From the NCBI RefSeq assembly GCF_034263275.1, contig NZ_CP139559.1, positions 5,022,001-5,086,000 on the forward strand: DNA of 64,000 bases. Reading direction: 5' to 3'. Every line of letters starts with the position of its first letter. Positions within the stretch are counted from its first letter, which is position 1. A program made the translations under genes and the position numbers. The notes below the pieces were generated by a model. The model had not been told where the DNA came from. It searched no databases and saw only the letters and a list, made by a program, of their open reading frames with translations. Positions 23,451 through 31,611 of this stretch are shown here, in pieces. This DNA comes from Mucilaginibacter sp. cycad4. GTDB lineage: Bacteria > Bacteroidota > Bacteroidia > Sphingobacteriales > Sphingobacteriaceae.

Positions 23451-25901
23451 TTATTTTTGATTTTTTTGTTCTTTAACCATGGCGGTGATCCCCTGCTCCA
23501 TACCGCCATGTATAGAAGCCAGTTCCTGGATTTTGACCCGTTCGGTACCTTCCGTCGTGTATGCAAAGTATTCCTCGGAGCTGAGTTCATTTTTCACCAC
23601 CTTCATCACCTGCCCGCCGAGATCGATATAAATGTCCCGGTTTTCCTTGTTCACCGATAAGACCTGTGCTTTCCCCTTATCAGACATCCCCAATGTGGCC
23701 TGGAGTTTATCGAACTTGTTCAGATAGCTGCGCATATCCATCAGGATCTTGATCGCCGCGTTGTTAATGATCGCATCCTTCACAATAGGTGAACTGATCA
23801 GGTCGTCAAGTTCCTGGGTGACCACGTTCGGAACGCCGTTGAATTTCCGGATGGTCTTGAAGGCATACTGAATGAAACCCGCCATCCCGGAGTTCGCGAT
23901 AGCTTTCCAGGCCTCGTCAATCGTTAACACCTTACGAATGCCCTTCAGTTTCCGCATCTTGGAAAGGAACATCTCCATAATGATCAGTGTCACCACCGGG
24001 AACAGGATCGGGTGGTCTTTGATGTTATCCAGCTCGATAACCACAAAGCGCTGTTCCAGCAGGTCAATATTGTCGGAAGCATTCAGCAGGTAATCGAATT
24101 CACCGCCGCAGTAAAAAGGTTGCAGCACGTACAGGAAACTGTCCAGGTCGAAATCTTTGTCCTTGACTTTATGGGTTTTCAGCACCCTGGCATAGGTTCC
24201 GGACAGATAATCGTAGAAAGTATTGAACGACGGAAATATACCTGGGTGCTTGCGGAGATGGTTATAATAGCCCTGCAAAGCATTGGATAAGGCGACATAC
24301 TCGCTCCGGATAAAACTTTCGTTCTCCTGTTTCCATAAGGTCACGAGCAGTGCTTTCAGGCTCTCCTTTTTTTCCGTGTCCAATGTTTGCCCCTCCGGGA
24401 TATAGAAAGGGTTGAACCGGATAGGCTTAGCTTCTTCATAGGTGAAATAATAGCCGCCGACCAGCTCGCAAAGCCCCTTGTAACTGCCGCCGATATCAAC
24501 CGTTACACAATGCGCGCCCTGGTCATACAGCGTACGCAGGATATGGTTGACCGTTATGCTCTTTCCGCCGCCGGACGTCCCGCAGACCAGCATGCCCATG
24601 TTCGATGTGATACCTTTCTTTCTCGGCGCATCGAACAGGTCGATGTAAACCGGCCTGCCGGACAGGCGGTCACAGAACCGGATCCCCTGGGATGGCGGGT
24701 CACTCCGGTAATTGCTTTCCAGGTTCAGAAAACAGGTGCCCTGTTCGAGAAAAGTATCGAAGGTATCATTCAGCGGGAAGTCCGCCGCGTTTCCCGGGAT
24801 ACCGGCCCACCAGATCTGCGCGGCGCCGTCCGATTCCAGCTTGGCGCTGGCCCCGAGCTGCGCCATCGCGGAACCTACCTGGTTCTTGATCTCCTGCAGT
24901 TGTTCCTGCTGATCACTCCAGATCATGACATTGAAATGCGCCTTCACCGGCAGCCTTTGCTGGCTGATCGCCTCGTTCAGGAAATCATTGGTCGCATCCA
25001 TGCTGATCGTGTTTTCCCGGCTGTACGCCGACAGCGATTGCAGCCGCAGCTTCTTCGCTTCCAGTTGCTTCAGCACTTTGGGCGTATCATCGATGAAGAG
25101 GAACTGGTTGTAGATATGGTTACAGTCGAGCAAAAGGTTAAGCTGGCTGGCAAATCCTATCGGGAATTTGGTCTGGTCCGTACTGTACTTTTCAAAGGTG
25201 ATCCTGCTGCCGCACATCGACGGCATGTCCTCGGCATCCCCCAGGGTATAGATACGCACATGTTCATCACCGACCTTGATGCCGTCTTTCAGGTGTACAT
25301 CTTTCAGCACAGGCCGCTCCCCGCCACCAAGCAAAAAGCAATACTGCTCCAGCAGTCCTGCCTGTTCCATCGTCCCGGCCAGTTCATCATCATTGAGCCG
25401 GCGAAGCGATAATAAACCGCAATCGCCGAGGATCCGCGTAAATTGCCCGGCTTTCTCTTCAAATTCCAGGAATTCCCGCTCATCGGTCGTCTGGCGCGGA
25501 ACGAGGTGCTTTCGGAATAGTCCGGAAAATGCGCTGCTGGCCTGCTTGCGGTCGCCGGCTTTTTTGGTCAGCATCAGGTAACAGTCATGCTCGAGATAGG
25601 GCCGGCCCCTGAAGTGCCTGTCAGCGGCACGGTTAAGAAAGCTGCTTTCCGCTAGCCCGTTACCCTGATACTGCTGCTTAATGAACCGGTCCTGTTTGTG
25701 GATGACACTGTGTTTTGGTAATACTTTAATGGCGCGTATCCAGGCCTGGTGATAAACCTCGTAATCGTTATCCGCTAACGTAAATATTTCGGGCAGCATC
25801 AGCTGGTAGGCTATCGTGATGTCACCCTGCGCGGAAACGAGGCAGTTATGTTCCACTTTATAAACCGGGAATATCCGCGCTGCATATTGAGATGTCGCCA
25901 T
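23451..25901 (-). CDS. traG: TraG conjugation ATPase (VirB4-like)
   Basis: An 816-residue ATPase that powers assembly of the type IV secretion channel. The Walker A motif GTSGGGKSITV is at residues 441-451 with K447, followed by CVTVDIGGSYKGLCELVGG. The Walker B region is IRKVLTIDEAWKAI, about residues 650-663, followed by the VNVVTQELDDLISS-like (VPNVVTQELDDLI) segment typical of VirB4/TraG of Bacteroidetes elements. The N-terminal half is the non-ATPase CagE-like domain. The frame is intact. It lies 3 bases from the traF stop and leads the main part of the transfer operon. Confidence 0.92.
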   Translation of the reverse strand: MATSQYAARIFPVYKVEHNCLVSAQGDITIAYQLMLPEIFTLADNDYEVYHQAWIRAIKVLPKHSVIHKQDRFIKQQYQGNGLAESSFLNRAADRHFRGRPYLEHDCYLMLTKKAGDRKQASSAFSGLFRKHLVPRQTTDEREFLEFEEKAGQFTRILGDCGLLSLRRLNDDELAGTMEQAGLLEQYCFLLGGGERPVLKDVHLKDGIKVGDEHVRIYTLGDAEDMPSMCGSRITFEKYSTDQTKFPIGFASQLNLLLDCNHIYNQFLFIDDTPKVLKQLEAKKLRLQSLSAYSRENTISMDATNDFLNEAISQQRLPVKAHFNVMIWSDQQEQLQEIKNQVGSAMAQLGASAKLESDGAAQIWWAGIPGNAADFPLNDTFDTFLEQGTCFLNLESNYRSDPPSQGIRFCDRLSGRPVYIDLFDAPRKKGITSNMGMLVCGTSGGGKSITVNHILRTLYDQGAHCVTVDIGGSYKGLCELVGGYYFTYEEAKPIRFNPFYIPEGQTLDTEKKESLKALLVTLWKQENESFIRSEYVALSNALQGYYNHLRKHPGIFPSFNTFYDYLSGTYARVLKTHKVKDKDFDLDSFLYVLQPFYCGGEFDYLLNASDNIDLLEQRFVVIELDNIKDHPILFPVVTLIIMEMFLSKMRKLKGIRKVLTIDEAWKAIANSGMAGFIQYAFKTIRKFNGVPNVVTQELDDLISSPIVKDAIINNAAIKILMDMRSYLNKFDKLQATLGMSDKGKAQVLSVNKENRDIYIDLGGQVMKVVKNELSSEEYFAYTTEGTERVKIQELASIHGGMEQGITAMVKEQKNQK

Positions 25902-25904
25902 GAC

Positions 25905-26219
25905 TTATTGTTTTAAGTGAAGGAATAATTTGCGGGAACTGAACTTCAGGTAGCCGGGGATATAGCGTTTCGCCGTCTTTTTCATCAGGCCGTGCTCACC
26001 ATACCGGTTACTGAGCTGAAAGACCTGGTAAAACAGCCCTCCGCCGGCGGCAGCAAGCACCAGGATGCAGAGATAAGCCGGAACGCCCGTTATGTAAAGT
26101 ATCGCGAACAGGACCAGCAGGGCCACCAGGCCACCTCCGAGGTAGCCGATATACTGGGCCTTAAGCCCTTTGAACTCAATTGATTTATTGATGCCTTTAT
26201 TGATTTGATAGATCGCCAT
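25905..26219 (-). CDS. traF: Conjugal transfer protein TraF (DUF4133)
   Basis: From the ATG at 26219 the 104-residue product matches the DUF4133 TraF pattern: MAIYQINKGINKSIEFKGLK, then LGGGLVALLVLFAILYITG and VPAYLCILVLAAAGGGLFY as two membrane segments, and a basic C-terminal HGLMKKTAKRYIPGYLKF. It corresponds to VirB3. It is followed at once by traG and preceded by traE, the standard order. The longer in-frame start at 26402 would overlap traE and is unlikely. Confidence 0.85.
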   Translation of the reverse strand: MAIYQINKGINKSIEFKGLKAQYIGYLGGGLVALLVLFAILYITGVPAYLCILVLAAAGGGLFYQVFQLSNRYGEHGLMKKTAKRYIPGYLKFSSRKLFLHLKQ

Positions 26220-26241
26220 TTTGCTGTCCTCCTTTCGTTTT

Positions 26242-26586
26242 TTAAATCCCGAAGAATGATTTGAGGACAGTGGCCACCACCACAAGGAAAATACAGCTGC
26301 CGAACCAGGCGGAAGCCATCTTTCCGGTATCGTGTTCACCATCGTTCCATTTTTTATAAACCTTGATGGCTCCCACCAGTCCGCTGACAGCCCCGATCGC
26401 ATACATCAGGTTGGTGCCAGTATCGAAATAGCCTTTGACCTGGTTGGTCGCTTCGGAAATACCCGCGTTGCCGTCAGCCGCCCACAGGTCCTGTATGGAA
26501 AGAGCGATAACAGAAATCAACAGGAACACGATCTTAACCATGGCATTGATCCTGCCTTTTGCATGTTTTAAAACTGAGATTTTCAT
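26242..26586 (-). CDS. traE: Conjugal transfer protein TraE (DUF4134)
   Basis: A 114-residue protein with a signal segment (MVKIVFLLISVIALSIQDLW), a GNAGISEATNQVKGYFDTGT region and two membrane helices, the first in LMYAIGAVSGLVGAIKVYKK. The motif KWNDGEHDTGKMASAWFGSC is characteristic of DUF4134 TraE. It corresponds to the VirB2 pilin-like subunit. It lies 22 bases upstream of traF. Confidence 0.88.
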   Translation of the reverse strand: MKISVLKHAKGRINAMVKIVFLLISVIALSIQDLWAADGNAGISEATNQVKGYFDTGTNLMYAIGAVSGLVGAIKVYKKWNDGEHDTGKMASAWFGSCIFLVVVATVLKSFFGI

Positions 26587-26603
26587 ATGGATATGTTTAA
26601 GGG

Positions 26604-27161
26604 TTAATGATTCGTCCAGTAACTTTCCAGTTCATCCGCGCTGAGCTCGAACGGGAACTGGCCTTCGCTTTCTTCCAGCAGCATTTCGGTCACCTGCTGA
26701 CGATAAGGAGGCTCCCCGAGCTCCGGGTACTTTTCTACCAGGATCTTGAACAGCATTTCGAAATTTTCTTTGCTTTCTCCGGATTCGTTGATCACCCGGA
26801 TCAGCGTTCTGCACTCGGACATCATTCCGGAAAATAATGCGGCCACTTCGGCGCTTGCCTCCGCTATTCCGTTATTGAATGTCCCGTCATTCCCGTCTTC
26901 GTCAGGATTGTCAGACGGTCCGAACTGAAGTTCTTCTTCCGCTGCTTCCCGATGAGCTCGGGCAGATCCCATAACCGTATAGGCCGGCTCGGGAACAAAC
27001 CCCGTTTTCGCCGGATCGGTCACCGGCTGGCGACCGGAAAGCAGGTAGAGGAAGGCAATGATTTCCTTTTTGTAAAAGAAGACCGCCACGTAAGCGTAAT
27101 AAAGGCTGAGCAGGATCGCCATACCGGAGATAAATGCTGGCCAGGAAATTTGACTGAGCAT
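26604..27161 (-). CDS. Membrane protein at the head of the tra operon
   Basis: From the ATG at 27161 the 185-residue product has one N-terminal membrane segment (WPAFISGMAILLSLYYAYVAV) and a cytoplasmic part. The latter is acidic and helical (AEASAEVAALFSGMMSECRT, then FEMLFKILVEKYPELGEPPY) with a C-terminal ELSADELESYW. Proteins of this type are often found before traE in Sphingobacteria elements, but no function is known to me. It lies 17 bases upstream of traE and downstream of a strong terminator, so it is probably the first gene of the transfer operon. Confidence 0.6.
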   Translation of the reverse strand: MLSQISWPAFISGMAILLSLYYAYVAVFFYKKEIIAFLYLLSGRQPVTDPAKTGFVPEPAYTVMGSARAHREAAEEELQFGPSDNPDEDGNDGTFNNGIAEASAEVAALFSGMMSECRTLIRVINESGESKENFEMLFKILVEKYPELGEPPYRQQVTEMLLEESEGQFPFELSADELESYWTNH

Positions 27162-27233
27162 ACTGGGTGGATTTTCCGGGGCTCCATTGCCGCCGGGTAC
27201 GGTACAAAGTTGGCCAGACGGCTCCACGGTTTA

Positions 27234-27256
27234 CTCCGAGGTAGTCCGACTCGGAG
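27234..27256. other. Stem-loop in the leader of the tra operon
   Basis: CTCCGAG and CTCGGAG, 7 bases each, flank 9 bases upstream of the first gene of the operon. There is no T run after it, so it may be a regulator site or leader structure rather than a terminator. Confidence 0.35.
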
Positions 27257-27283
27257 CACGACTTTTTTCATTATTTTTTCAAT

Positions 27284-27306
27284 AAAAAAAGCGGCCGGGG
27301 CCGCTT
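27284..27306 (-). terminator. Rho-independent terminator after rteC
   Basis: On the minus strand AAGCGGCC and GGCCGCTT flank CC and are followed by a run of seven T, 10 bases after the rteC stop. It separates rteC from the transfer operon. Confidence 0.85.
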
Positions 27307-27315
27307 CTGATGGAT

Positions 27316-28152
27316 TTAGTATTTGAGTTTTTTCTGGAGTCGCGTCATGAACGCTTCCTTCATTTCGTCGATGTAGAGCGTCGGGCTCGGCCTCCCGCAT
27401 AACCAGTCGTAGGTGTCATAAAAATTACCCAGGGAGATATTGAAAGCCCGCTCGATAAATTTCACGATGCTTTTCAGGTTCTTCTTGCCGAAAGCTTCTG
27501 TCGCATGCCAGCTGTAAATAAGTTCGATCAATGCGACCTTGGTCTGCTTCCAGTCGAAATCCCTTAATTCCAGGTCCGCGCCGGCAATGGTCTCCTTCCG
27601 GCTGAGGCAGGCGATGGCCTGTTCCAAATGTTCCTGTAAAAGGGCACTCGCCAGGACCTGGGCCAGCTTATTGTCATGACTGGTACTGAATGCGGGATCA
27701 AAGTCAATGATGCACAGGTCCGGATCGAGCTGGACATCATATTGGCCCCGCATAAAGTAATGCTGGTCGAGGTATGTGGCCTGTGTGCGGACGTATTGAA
27801 AAAACGACCGGTTGCTCTCAAAAAAATGATTAAGGATATTGATCTCCTGGCCATAATAATCGCTGATCACTTTACTGTCGCCAATGGGCTTACGGAGTTC
27901 GATGTTCAAAAGTGACTGGTGAAAGATGAGCTGGCATTTGAATTTGGGTTTGATCTGCTTGAAAAACCGGATCTCGTCCCCGGCTGAGCCCGGTTCATGC
28001 GCTTTACAGAAATCTTTCAGCTTCCGGAGACTCTTGAGGCATAAATGGACCGATTGTTCAAGCCTTCTGACCAAATGGTCCTCTTCCAGCAGTAAGGTGT
28101 TCAGGTCTTTATTCAGATCTGCATATAACCGTTCACTAAATTTTAAAATCAT
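27316..28152 (-). CDS. rteC: RteC-like regulator
   Basis: A 278-residue protein of the RteC family, which in CTnDOT activates the excision and transfer genes. Recognised from its overall pattern: an N-terminal helical region (LEQSVHLCLKSLRKLKDFCK), IRFFKQIKPKFKCQLIFHQS, NHFFESNRSFFQYVRTQATY, and the C-terminal FDWKQTKVALIELIYSWHAT with a winged-helix-like end (GNFYDTYDWLCGRPSPTLYI). The FNISLGNFYDTY motif is typical. It lies next to the transfer operon, as expected for an element of this class. No RteA/RteB or integrase is visible in the window. Confidence 0.85.
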   Translation of the reverse strand: MILKFSERLYADLNKDLNTLLLEEDHLVRRLEQSVHLCLKSLRKLKDFCKAHEPGSAGDEIRFFKQIKPKFKCQLIFHQSLLNIELRKPIGDSKVISDYYGQEINILNHFFESNRSFFQYVRTQATYLDQHYFMRGQYDVQLDPDLCIIDFDPAFSTSHDNKLAQVLASALLQEHLEQAIACLSRKETIAGADLELRDFDWKQTKVALIELIYSWHATEAFGKKNLKSIVKFIERAFNISLGNFYDTYDWLCGRPSPTLYIDEMKEAFMTRLQKKLKY

Positions 28153-28174
28153 AATTCACAATGCTAAAATGAAC

Positions 28175-28207
28175 AGGTTTGCCACCTGTCAAACGAAACA
28201 GGTGAAC
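28175..28207. terminator. Possible stem-loop after the 375-residue gene
   Basis: Imperfect arms GGTTTGCCACCTGT and ACAGGTGAACC flank CAAACGAA. The structure lies between the stop of the 375-residue gene and the rteC start. A T run is not obvious, so the terminator call is weak. Confidence 0.35.
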
Positions 28208-28245
28208 CTAGCAATTCCTGCGGGTATCAATTCTTCATAGGCATG

Positions 28246-29373
28246 TTATTTATGGAAATAAACTTTATTGACATAGGCGACCATTCGCTGAAGGTAGTCC
28301 AGCACGATAGCTGCAGTAAGCTGATCCTTGCTGTAAAAGGCATGGTTGAAACTCTTGATCGAAATATGCCCTTGTTTTTTTGAAGTAAAGTGCCGGATGA
28401 AAAAACGCATGATCGTCGCCGCGTTTTGCTCCGGAAAGCATCCGTTCTTGTGAAAAACACGGATAAACATCGCGAACTGCGGTACGGAAAGTACCAGCCT
28501 CATCTGTTCGTCCGTTCCGGGGTGTTCTACCGATGGATCCGTCGCACCATCCGTTATCTGCAACCGCAGCCAGGGCAATATCTGCTGGTCGATCGGCGGA
28601 AGCTCCTTGATGAAACGGTCGTCGGGGTTTACATAAATATCGAATAGCGCATCGGTTTCCTGCGCGATCCTGTTTTCAGGATCGCCGGCCCGGGATTGGT
28701 AGTGCCCCCTAAGCCAGTTGGCGAACCGGTAAGAATTCAGGTTTCGCTTAAATAAGATACCGGCCAGCCGTCCTGTCGTAACCGCATCTCCGCCGTTAAG
28801 TTCATCAAGGACCAGCGTAAGCAGACCATTGATCTTCGCTAACCTCCGATAACTCAGACCTGAGACCTGTACGTCTGCCAGGTATTCTTCAACATCCGCG
28901 CACAGGAGCCTTAAAAGTTCAGGCGCTGCAACCCGCGTGGCCGAAACGGCTATTTGATCAAGATATGCAGCGATAACCAGCTTTTCCTGCCTGACCGTAT
29001 ACGCGGAAACATGATAATCAATGTCGAAAAAACGGTAGCAACGCTGCCGCAGGAATCGGAGCAGTTGCTCCAGTTCCGTGAGGATCTCCTGAACGAACAA
29101 AGGTTTGCCGGCGCCAGGTCTTTCAGGGCCGGCCCCGTCAACCCGGTCGGAGAGCTCCGTGATACCGGCCTGGTGAAACAGAACGTACCGGCTGACCACG
29201 TGATCTTTGGCTGCACTGAAAATCCTTGTCGTCCAGTTGTTTCTGGCCCTTTCACATAATTTTCTTAAACGAAAAAGATCCGGAGGCATGGTTGGCCCTG
29301 CGATCCCGCCGGCATCCTGCAGGACTAAAAGTATTAAATCCTCGATATCTAACAATTCAGACTTCAGCAACAT
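28246..29373 (-). CDS. Unknown protein between rteC and RiPP precursor
   Basis: A 375-residue, largely helical, soluble protein with no signal peptide. Visible segments are LLKSELLDIEDLILLVLQDA at the start, ILTELEQLLRFLRQRCYRFF, a middle LCADVEEYLADVQVSGLSYR, and a C-terminal block FAMFIRVFHKNGCFPEQNAA then HFTSKKQGHISIKSFNHAFY. The C-terminal block resembles the ends of accessory proteins near rteC in Bacteroidota elements, but I do not recognise the family. It is 92 bases downstream of the precursor gene on the same strand, so it could belong to the RiPP locus or to the conjugative element. Its function is open. Confidence 0.55.
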   Translation of the reverse strand: MLLKSELLDIEDLILLVLQDAGGIAGPTMPPDLFRLRKLCERARNNWTTRIFSAAKDHVVSRYVLFHQAGITELSDRVDGAGPERPGAGKPLFVQEILTELEQLLRFLRQRCYRFFDIDYHVSAYTVRQEKLVIAAYLDQIAVSATRVAAPELLRLLCADVEEYLADVQVSGLSYRRLAKINGLLTLVLDELNGGDAVTTGRLAGILFKRNLNSYRFANWLRGHYQSRAGDPENRIAQETDALFDIYVNPDDRFIKELPPIDQQILPWLRLQITDGATDPSVEHPGTDEQMRLVLSVPQFAMFIRVFHKNGCFPEQNAATIMRFFIRHFTSKKQGHISIKSFNHAFYSKDQLTAAIVLDYLQRMVAYVNKVYFHK

Positions 29374-29465
29374 AAAATACTTTAAAGCGGAATAATCATA
29401 TATGCGTTAATAAATAATCAAAAAACAAGCATAAAATCACTTATTATTGAATTATTTATAATTAT

Positions 29466-29642
29466 TCATACTTTCAAAACAATATGCGTACTAATCGTAG
29501 TTATACTGGTAACTGTTGTATTAGTAGGATCCGTTCCCGTGGGCGGATCGGTCTCGCCAAAGTGATTTTTGGGGAAAGGTGCCTGGTAGTCGCATACCGT
29601 ACTGACCCTTTTGATCAGTCTTTTTGTTCTTTGCGTTTTCAT
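29466..29642 (-). CDS. Candidate RiPP (lanthipeptide-like) precursor peptide
   Basis: A 58-residue product from the ATG at 29642: a basic N-terminus MKTQRTKRLIKRVSTVCDYQ, then APFPKNHFGETDPPTGTDPT, then NTTVTSITTISTHIVLKV. Residues 31-52 hold 12 Ser/Thr in 22 positions (T31, T35, T37, T40, T42, T43, T45, S46, T48, T49, S51, T52). The core is uncharged apart from two Asp. The gene is beside a LytS/LytTR pair and 2 kb from a full-length LanB dehydratase, whose substrates are Ser/Thr-rich. The one cysteine is C17, in the likely leader. That is unlike typical lanthipeptides, which have cysteines in the core. A leader-core cut near G29-E30 or after D32 is only a guess. The identification is by inference, but the composition and context are hard to explain otherwise. 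Confidence 0.7.
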   Translation of the reverse strand: MKTQRTKRLIKRVSTVCDYQAPFPKNHFGETDPPTGTDPTNTTVTSITTISTHIVLKV

Positions 29643-29659
29643 CGATTTTAGTTTTCAGG

Positions 29660-29667
29660 CAAAGGTA
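29660..29667 (-). promoter_or_regulatory. Possible Bacteroidota -7 promoter element for the precursor
   Basis: On the minus strand TACCTTTG matches the TAnnTTTG consensus exactly, ending 18 bases before the precursor ATG. A clear -33 TTTG was not found, and the implied leader is short (about 12 bases). Confidence 0.4.
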
Positions 29668-29767
29668 TCCGCGCAGGGCTGCGGTGGTAACTTTATTACG
29701 CCAGGGGGCATTTGCGCCATGCAGAAAAGCCTTTGCTTCAAAATATTCAATCAAGCATCGTGAAACT

Positions 29768-30823
29768 ATGACGTTAAAAAAGAAATTACTGGTTCATACC
29801 TTTGCCTGGCTGGTTTATATCAGCTACGAACTGGGTTTTGTGGCGATAACAAGTCGTATCCACATTACGCCCGCGCCGCTGCTGATCTATTATGCGCTCA
29901 ACATTTCCCTTTTTTATTTCAATGCGCACGTACTGCTCAGCTTTGCGTTTTTAAAGACACGAAGACGGTATTTGAATGCTGCCTGCCTGATCATATTGGA
30001 GCTGGCGGTATACCTTGCTATCAAATATGTACTGGATAACGTGCTGACCGGCCATTATCTGATCGTGTCAGGGCGTCTGCCTGTATCACATCTTTATATT
30101 TATGAAAATTTGTATCGGGGCGGAAGTTTTACAGGTTTGAGCATCGCCTACTTCTCGACACGTTATATGTCACGGTTCCGCGAGAAAGCTTATCAGGAAG
30201 AAACCGGGAAGCTCAGGGCAATTACGCGGAACCTGGAGCTGGAAAATCAAATCATTTCGGTCGAAAACGCCTACCTCCAGAATCAGATAAGTCCTCACCT
30301 GCTGTTCAACTCCCTGAGCTTTATACACAGTGCCGTATATAAACTTTCAGACGCGGCCGGCAAAGGCATCATGCGCCTGGCCGAACTCATGCGCTATTCA
30401 CTGCTCAGCGCCAACGGCAACGGAACAATACCGCTGCCCAGGGAAATTGAACAGATGGAAAACCTGATCGCCCTTTGTGCGATGAGGTTCCCGGGCGAAT
30501 TCTTCGTGCGGGTCCATAAAAAAGGGCGCCTGAAAGGCAGGGAGATCATTCCGCTCGCCCTGATCACGCTGGTAGAAAACATGCTGAAACACGGCGATTT
30601 AGGCGATAAAAAGAATCCGGCACGTATCCGCCTGGAATTGACTGAAAACCGCCTTGTTTTTGAAGCATCGAATAAAAAGCGGCCGGTAAGCCTTTACCCG
30701 AGTGGCGGGCTCGGGTTGAAAAACATTGAAAAGCGGCTGCAAAATCATTACCGTGAGCGCTATTCGATGCTGATCAGGGATGAAAATGAACATTTTACGA
30801 TAACATTAAATATTAGCCTATGA
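29768..30823 (+). CDS. LytS-type sensor histidine kinase
   Basis: From the ATG at 29768 the 351-residue product has several N-terminal membrane segments (YISYELGFVAITS, LLIYYALNISLFYFNAHVLL, LNAACLIILELAVYLAI) and then a coiled-coil linker. The kinase core has the His_kinase motif PHLLFNSLSFIHSA with H177 as the phosphorylated residue, and the ATPase part has LVENMLKHG and GGLGLKNIEKRL. The upstream in-frame ATG at 29624 is less likely, because it would overlap the precursor gene. The start is divergent from the precursor (125 bases). It overlaps the regulator by 4 bases. By position it probably senses a peptide or cell-envelope signal and controls the RiPP locus. Confidence 0.85.
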   Translation: MTLKKKLLVHTFAWLVYISYELGFVAITSRIHITPAPLLIYYALNISLFYFNAHVLLSFAFLKTRRRYLNAACLIILELAVYLAIKYVLDNVLTGHYLIVSGRLPVSHLYIYENLYRGGSFTGLSIAYFSTRYMSRFREKAYQEETGKLRAITRNLELENQIISVENAYLQNQISPHLLFNSLSFIHSAVYKLSDAAGKGIMRLAELMRYSLLSANGNGTIPLPREIEQMENLIALCAMRFPGEFFVRVHKKGRLKGREIIPLALITLVENMLKHGDLGDKKNPARIRLELTENRLVFEASNKKRPVSLYPSGGLGLKNIEKRLQNHYRERYSMLIRDENEHFTITLNISL

Positions 30824-31551
30824 ACCTGACATGCTACATCGTCGACGACGAATCCGGGGCCATCGATCTGCTGAAAGAATATATTGCGCTCATGCCCGGG
30901 TTAGAACTGACCGGAGCTTCCCAGGATCCCATGACGGCATTGGACCAGATCACCGGGGAACATGCGCCCGATATTACATTCATCGACATCGACATGAGAC
31001 TGCTTTCCGGGCTTGAACTGGCGGGCATGGTCAATCTCTACACCATGGTAGTTTTCACCACAGCTTTTCCCCAGTACGCCCTACAGGCATTTTCGAAAGA
31101 AGCATTCGATTATATGCTTAAACCGATAAGTTATGACCGTTTCGCTGATTGCGTCCATCGTGCAAAACGCAAGATAACGAAGCGTTTAAAGGCTTCTCCT
31201 GCCGGTCTTCAGGATTTTTTTAATATCAAAAGTGAGATCAAGGGTAGAATGGTGAGAATTAAAATGGAGGAGGTTGTCTACATCGAAGGGGCCGGGAATT
31301 ATATTACGATTCATACCCGTGATACGAAACACATCACCTACCTGACGATTAAAGAAATAATGCCTCGCCTACCGTCCCATTTTGCCAGGATACATCGCTC
31401 ATTTATCGTCAATATCAATTACATCAGGATTATAGAAAGAGCGCAGGTCAGACTGGAAAATGGCCGGGCGCTGGTCATGGGGAATAATTACAAGGAATCT
31501 TTTTTGGATATGATGGATGCCAGACTGATCAAAACCGGCCGGGCGTCCTGA
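30820..31551 (+). CDS. LytTR-type response regulator
   Basis: A 243-residue regulator with an N-terminal receiver domain (CYIVDDE, D56 in FIDIDMRLLSGLELA, then VVFTTAFPQYALQAF and the lysine in DYMLKPI) and a C-terminal LytTR DNA-binding domain (VRIKMEEVVYIEGAGNYITI, HFARIHRSFIVNINYI). It forms a two-component pair with the kinase (ATGA overlap). LytTR regulators often control bacteriocin genes in a peptide-responsive way, so regulation of the precursor and LanB is a sensible guess. Confidence 0.9.
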   Translation: MNLTCYIVDDESGAIDLLKEYIALMPGLELTGASQDPMTALDQITGEHAPDITFIDIDMRLLSGLELAGMVNLYTMVVFTTAFPQYALQAFSKEAFDYMLKPISYDRFADCVHRAKRKITKRLKASPAGLQDFFNIKSEIKGRMVRIKMEEVVYIEGAGNYITIHTRDTKHITYLTIKEIMPRLPSHFARIHRSFIVNINYIRIIERAQVRLENGRALVMGNNYKESFLDMMDARLIKTGRAS

Positions 31552-31611
31552 ACTTCGCTGCGCATCAGATTTTTGCTGCAGAATGAAATGCTGAACCGGC
31601 ACCTCCAACCG

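Noticed and set aside
24387..25412. A 341-codon plus-strand frame opposite traG
   Set aside because: It lies wholly inside the traG gene on the other strand; the product is rich in R, D and Q without any domain, a typical shadow of GC-rich third positions.
18559..29373. A complete, transferable conjugative element
   Set aside because: traM is truncated, and no integrase, relaxase, coupling protein or traN-traQ genes are in the window.
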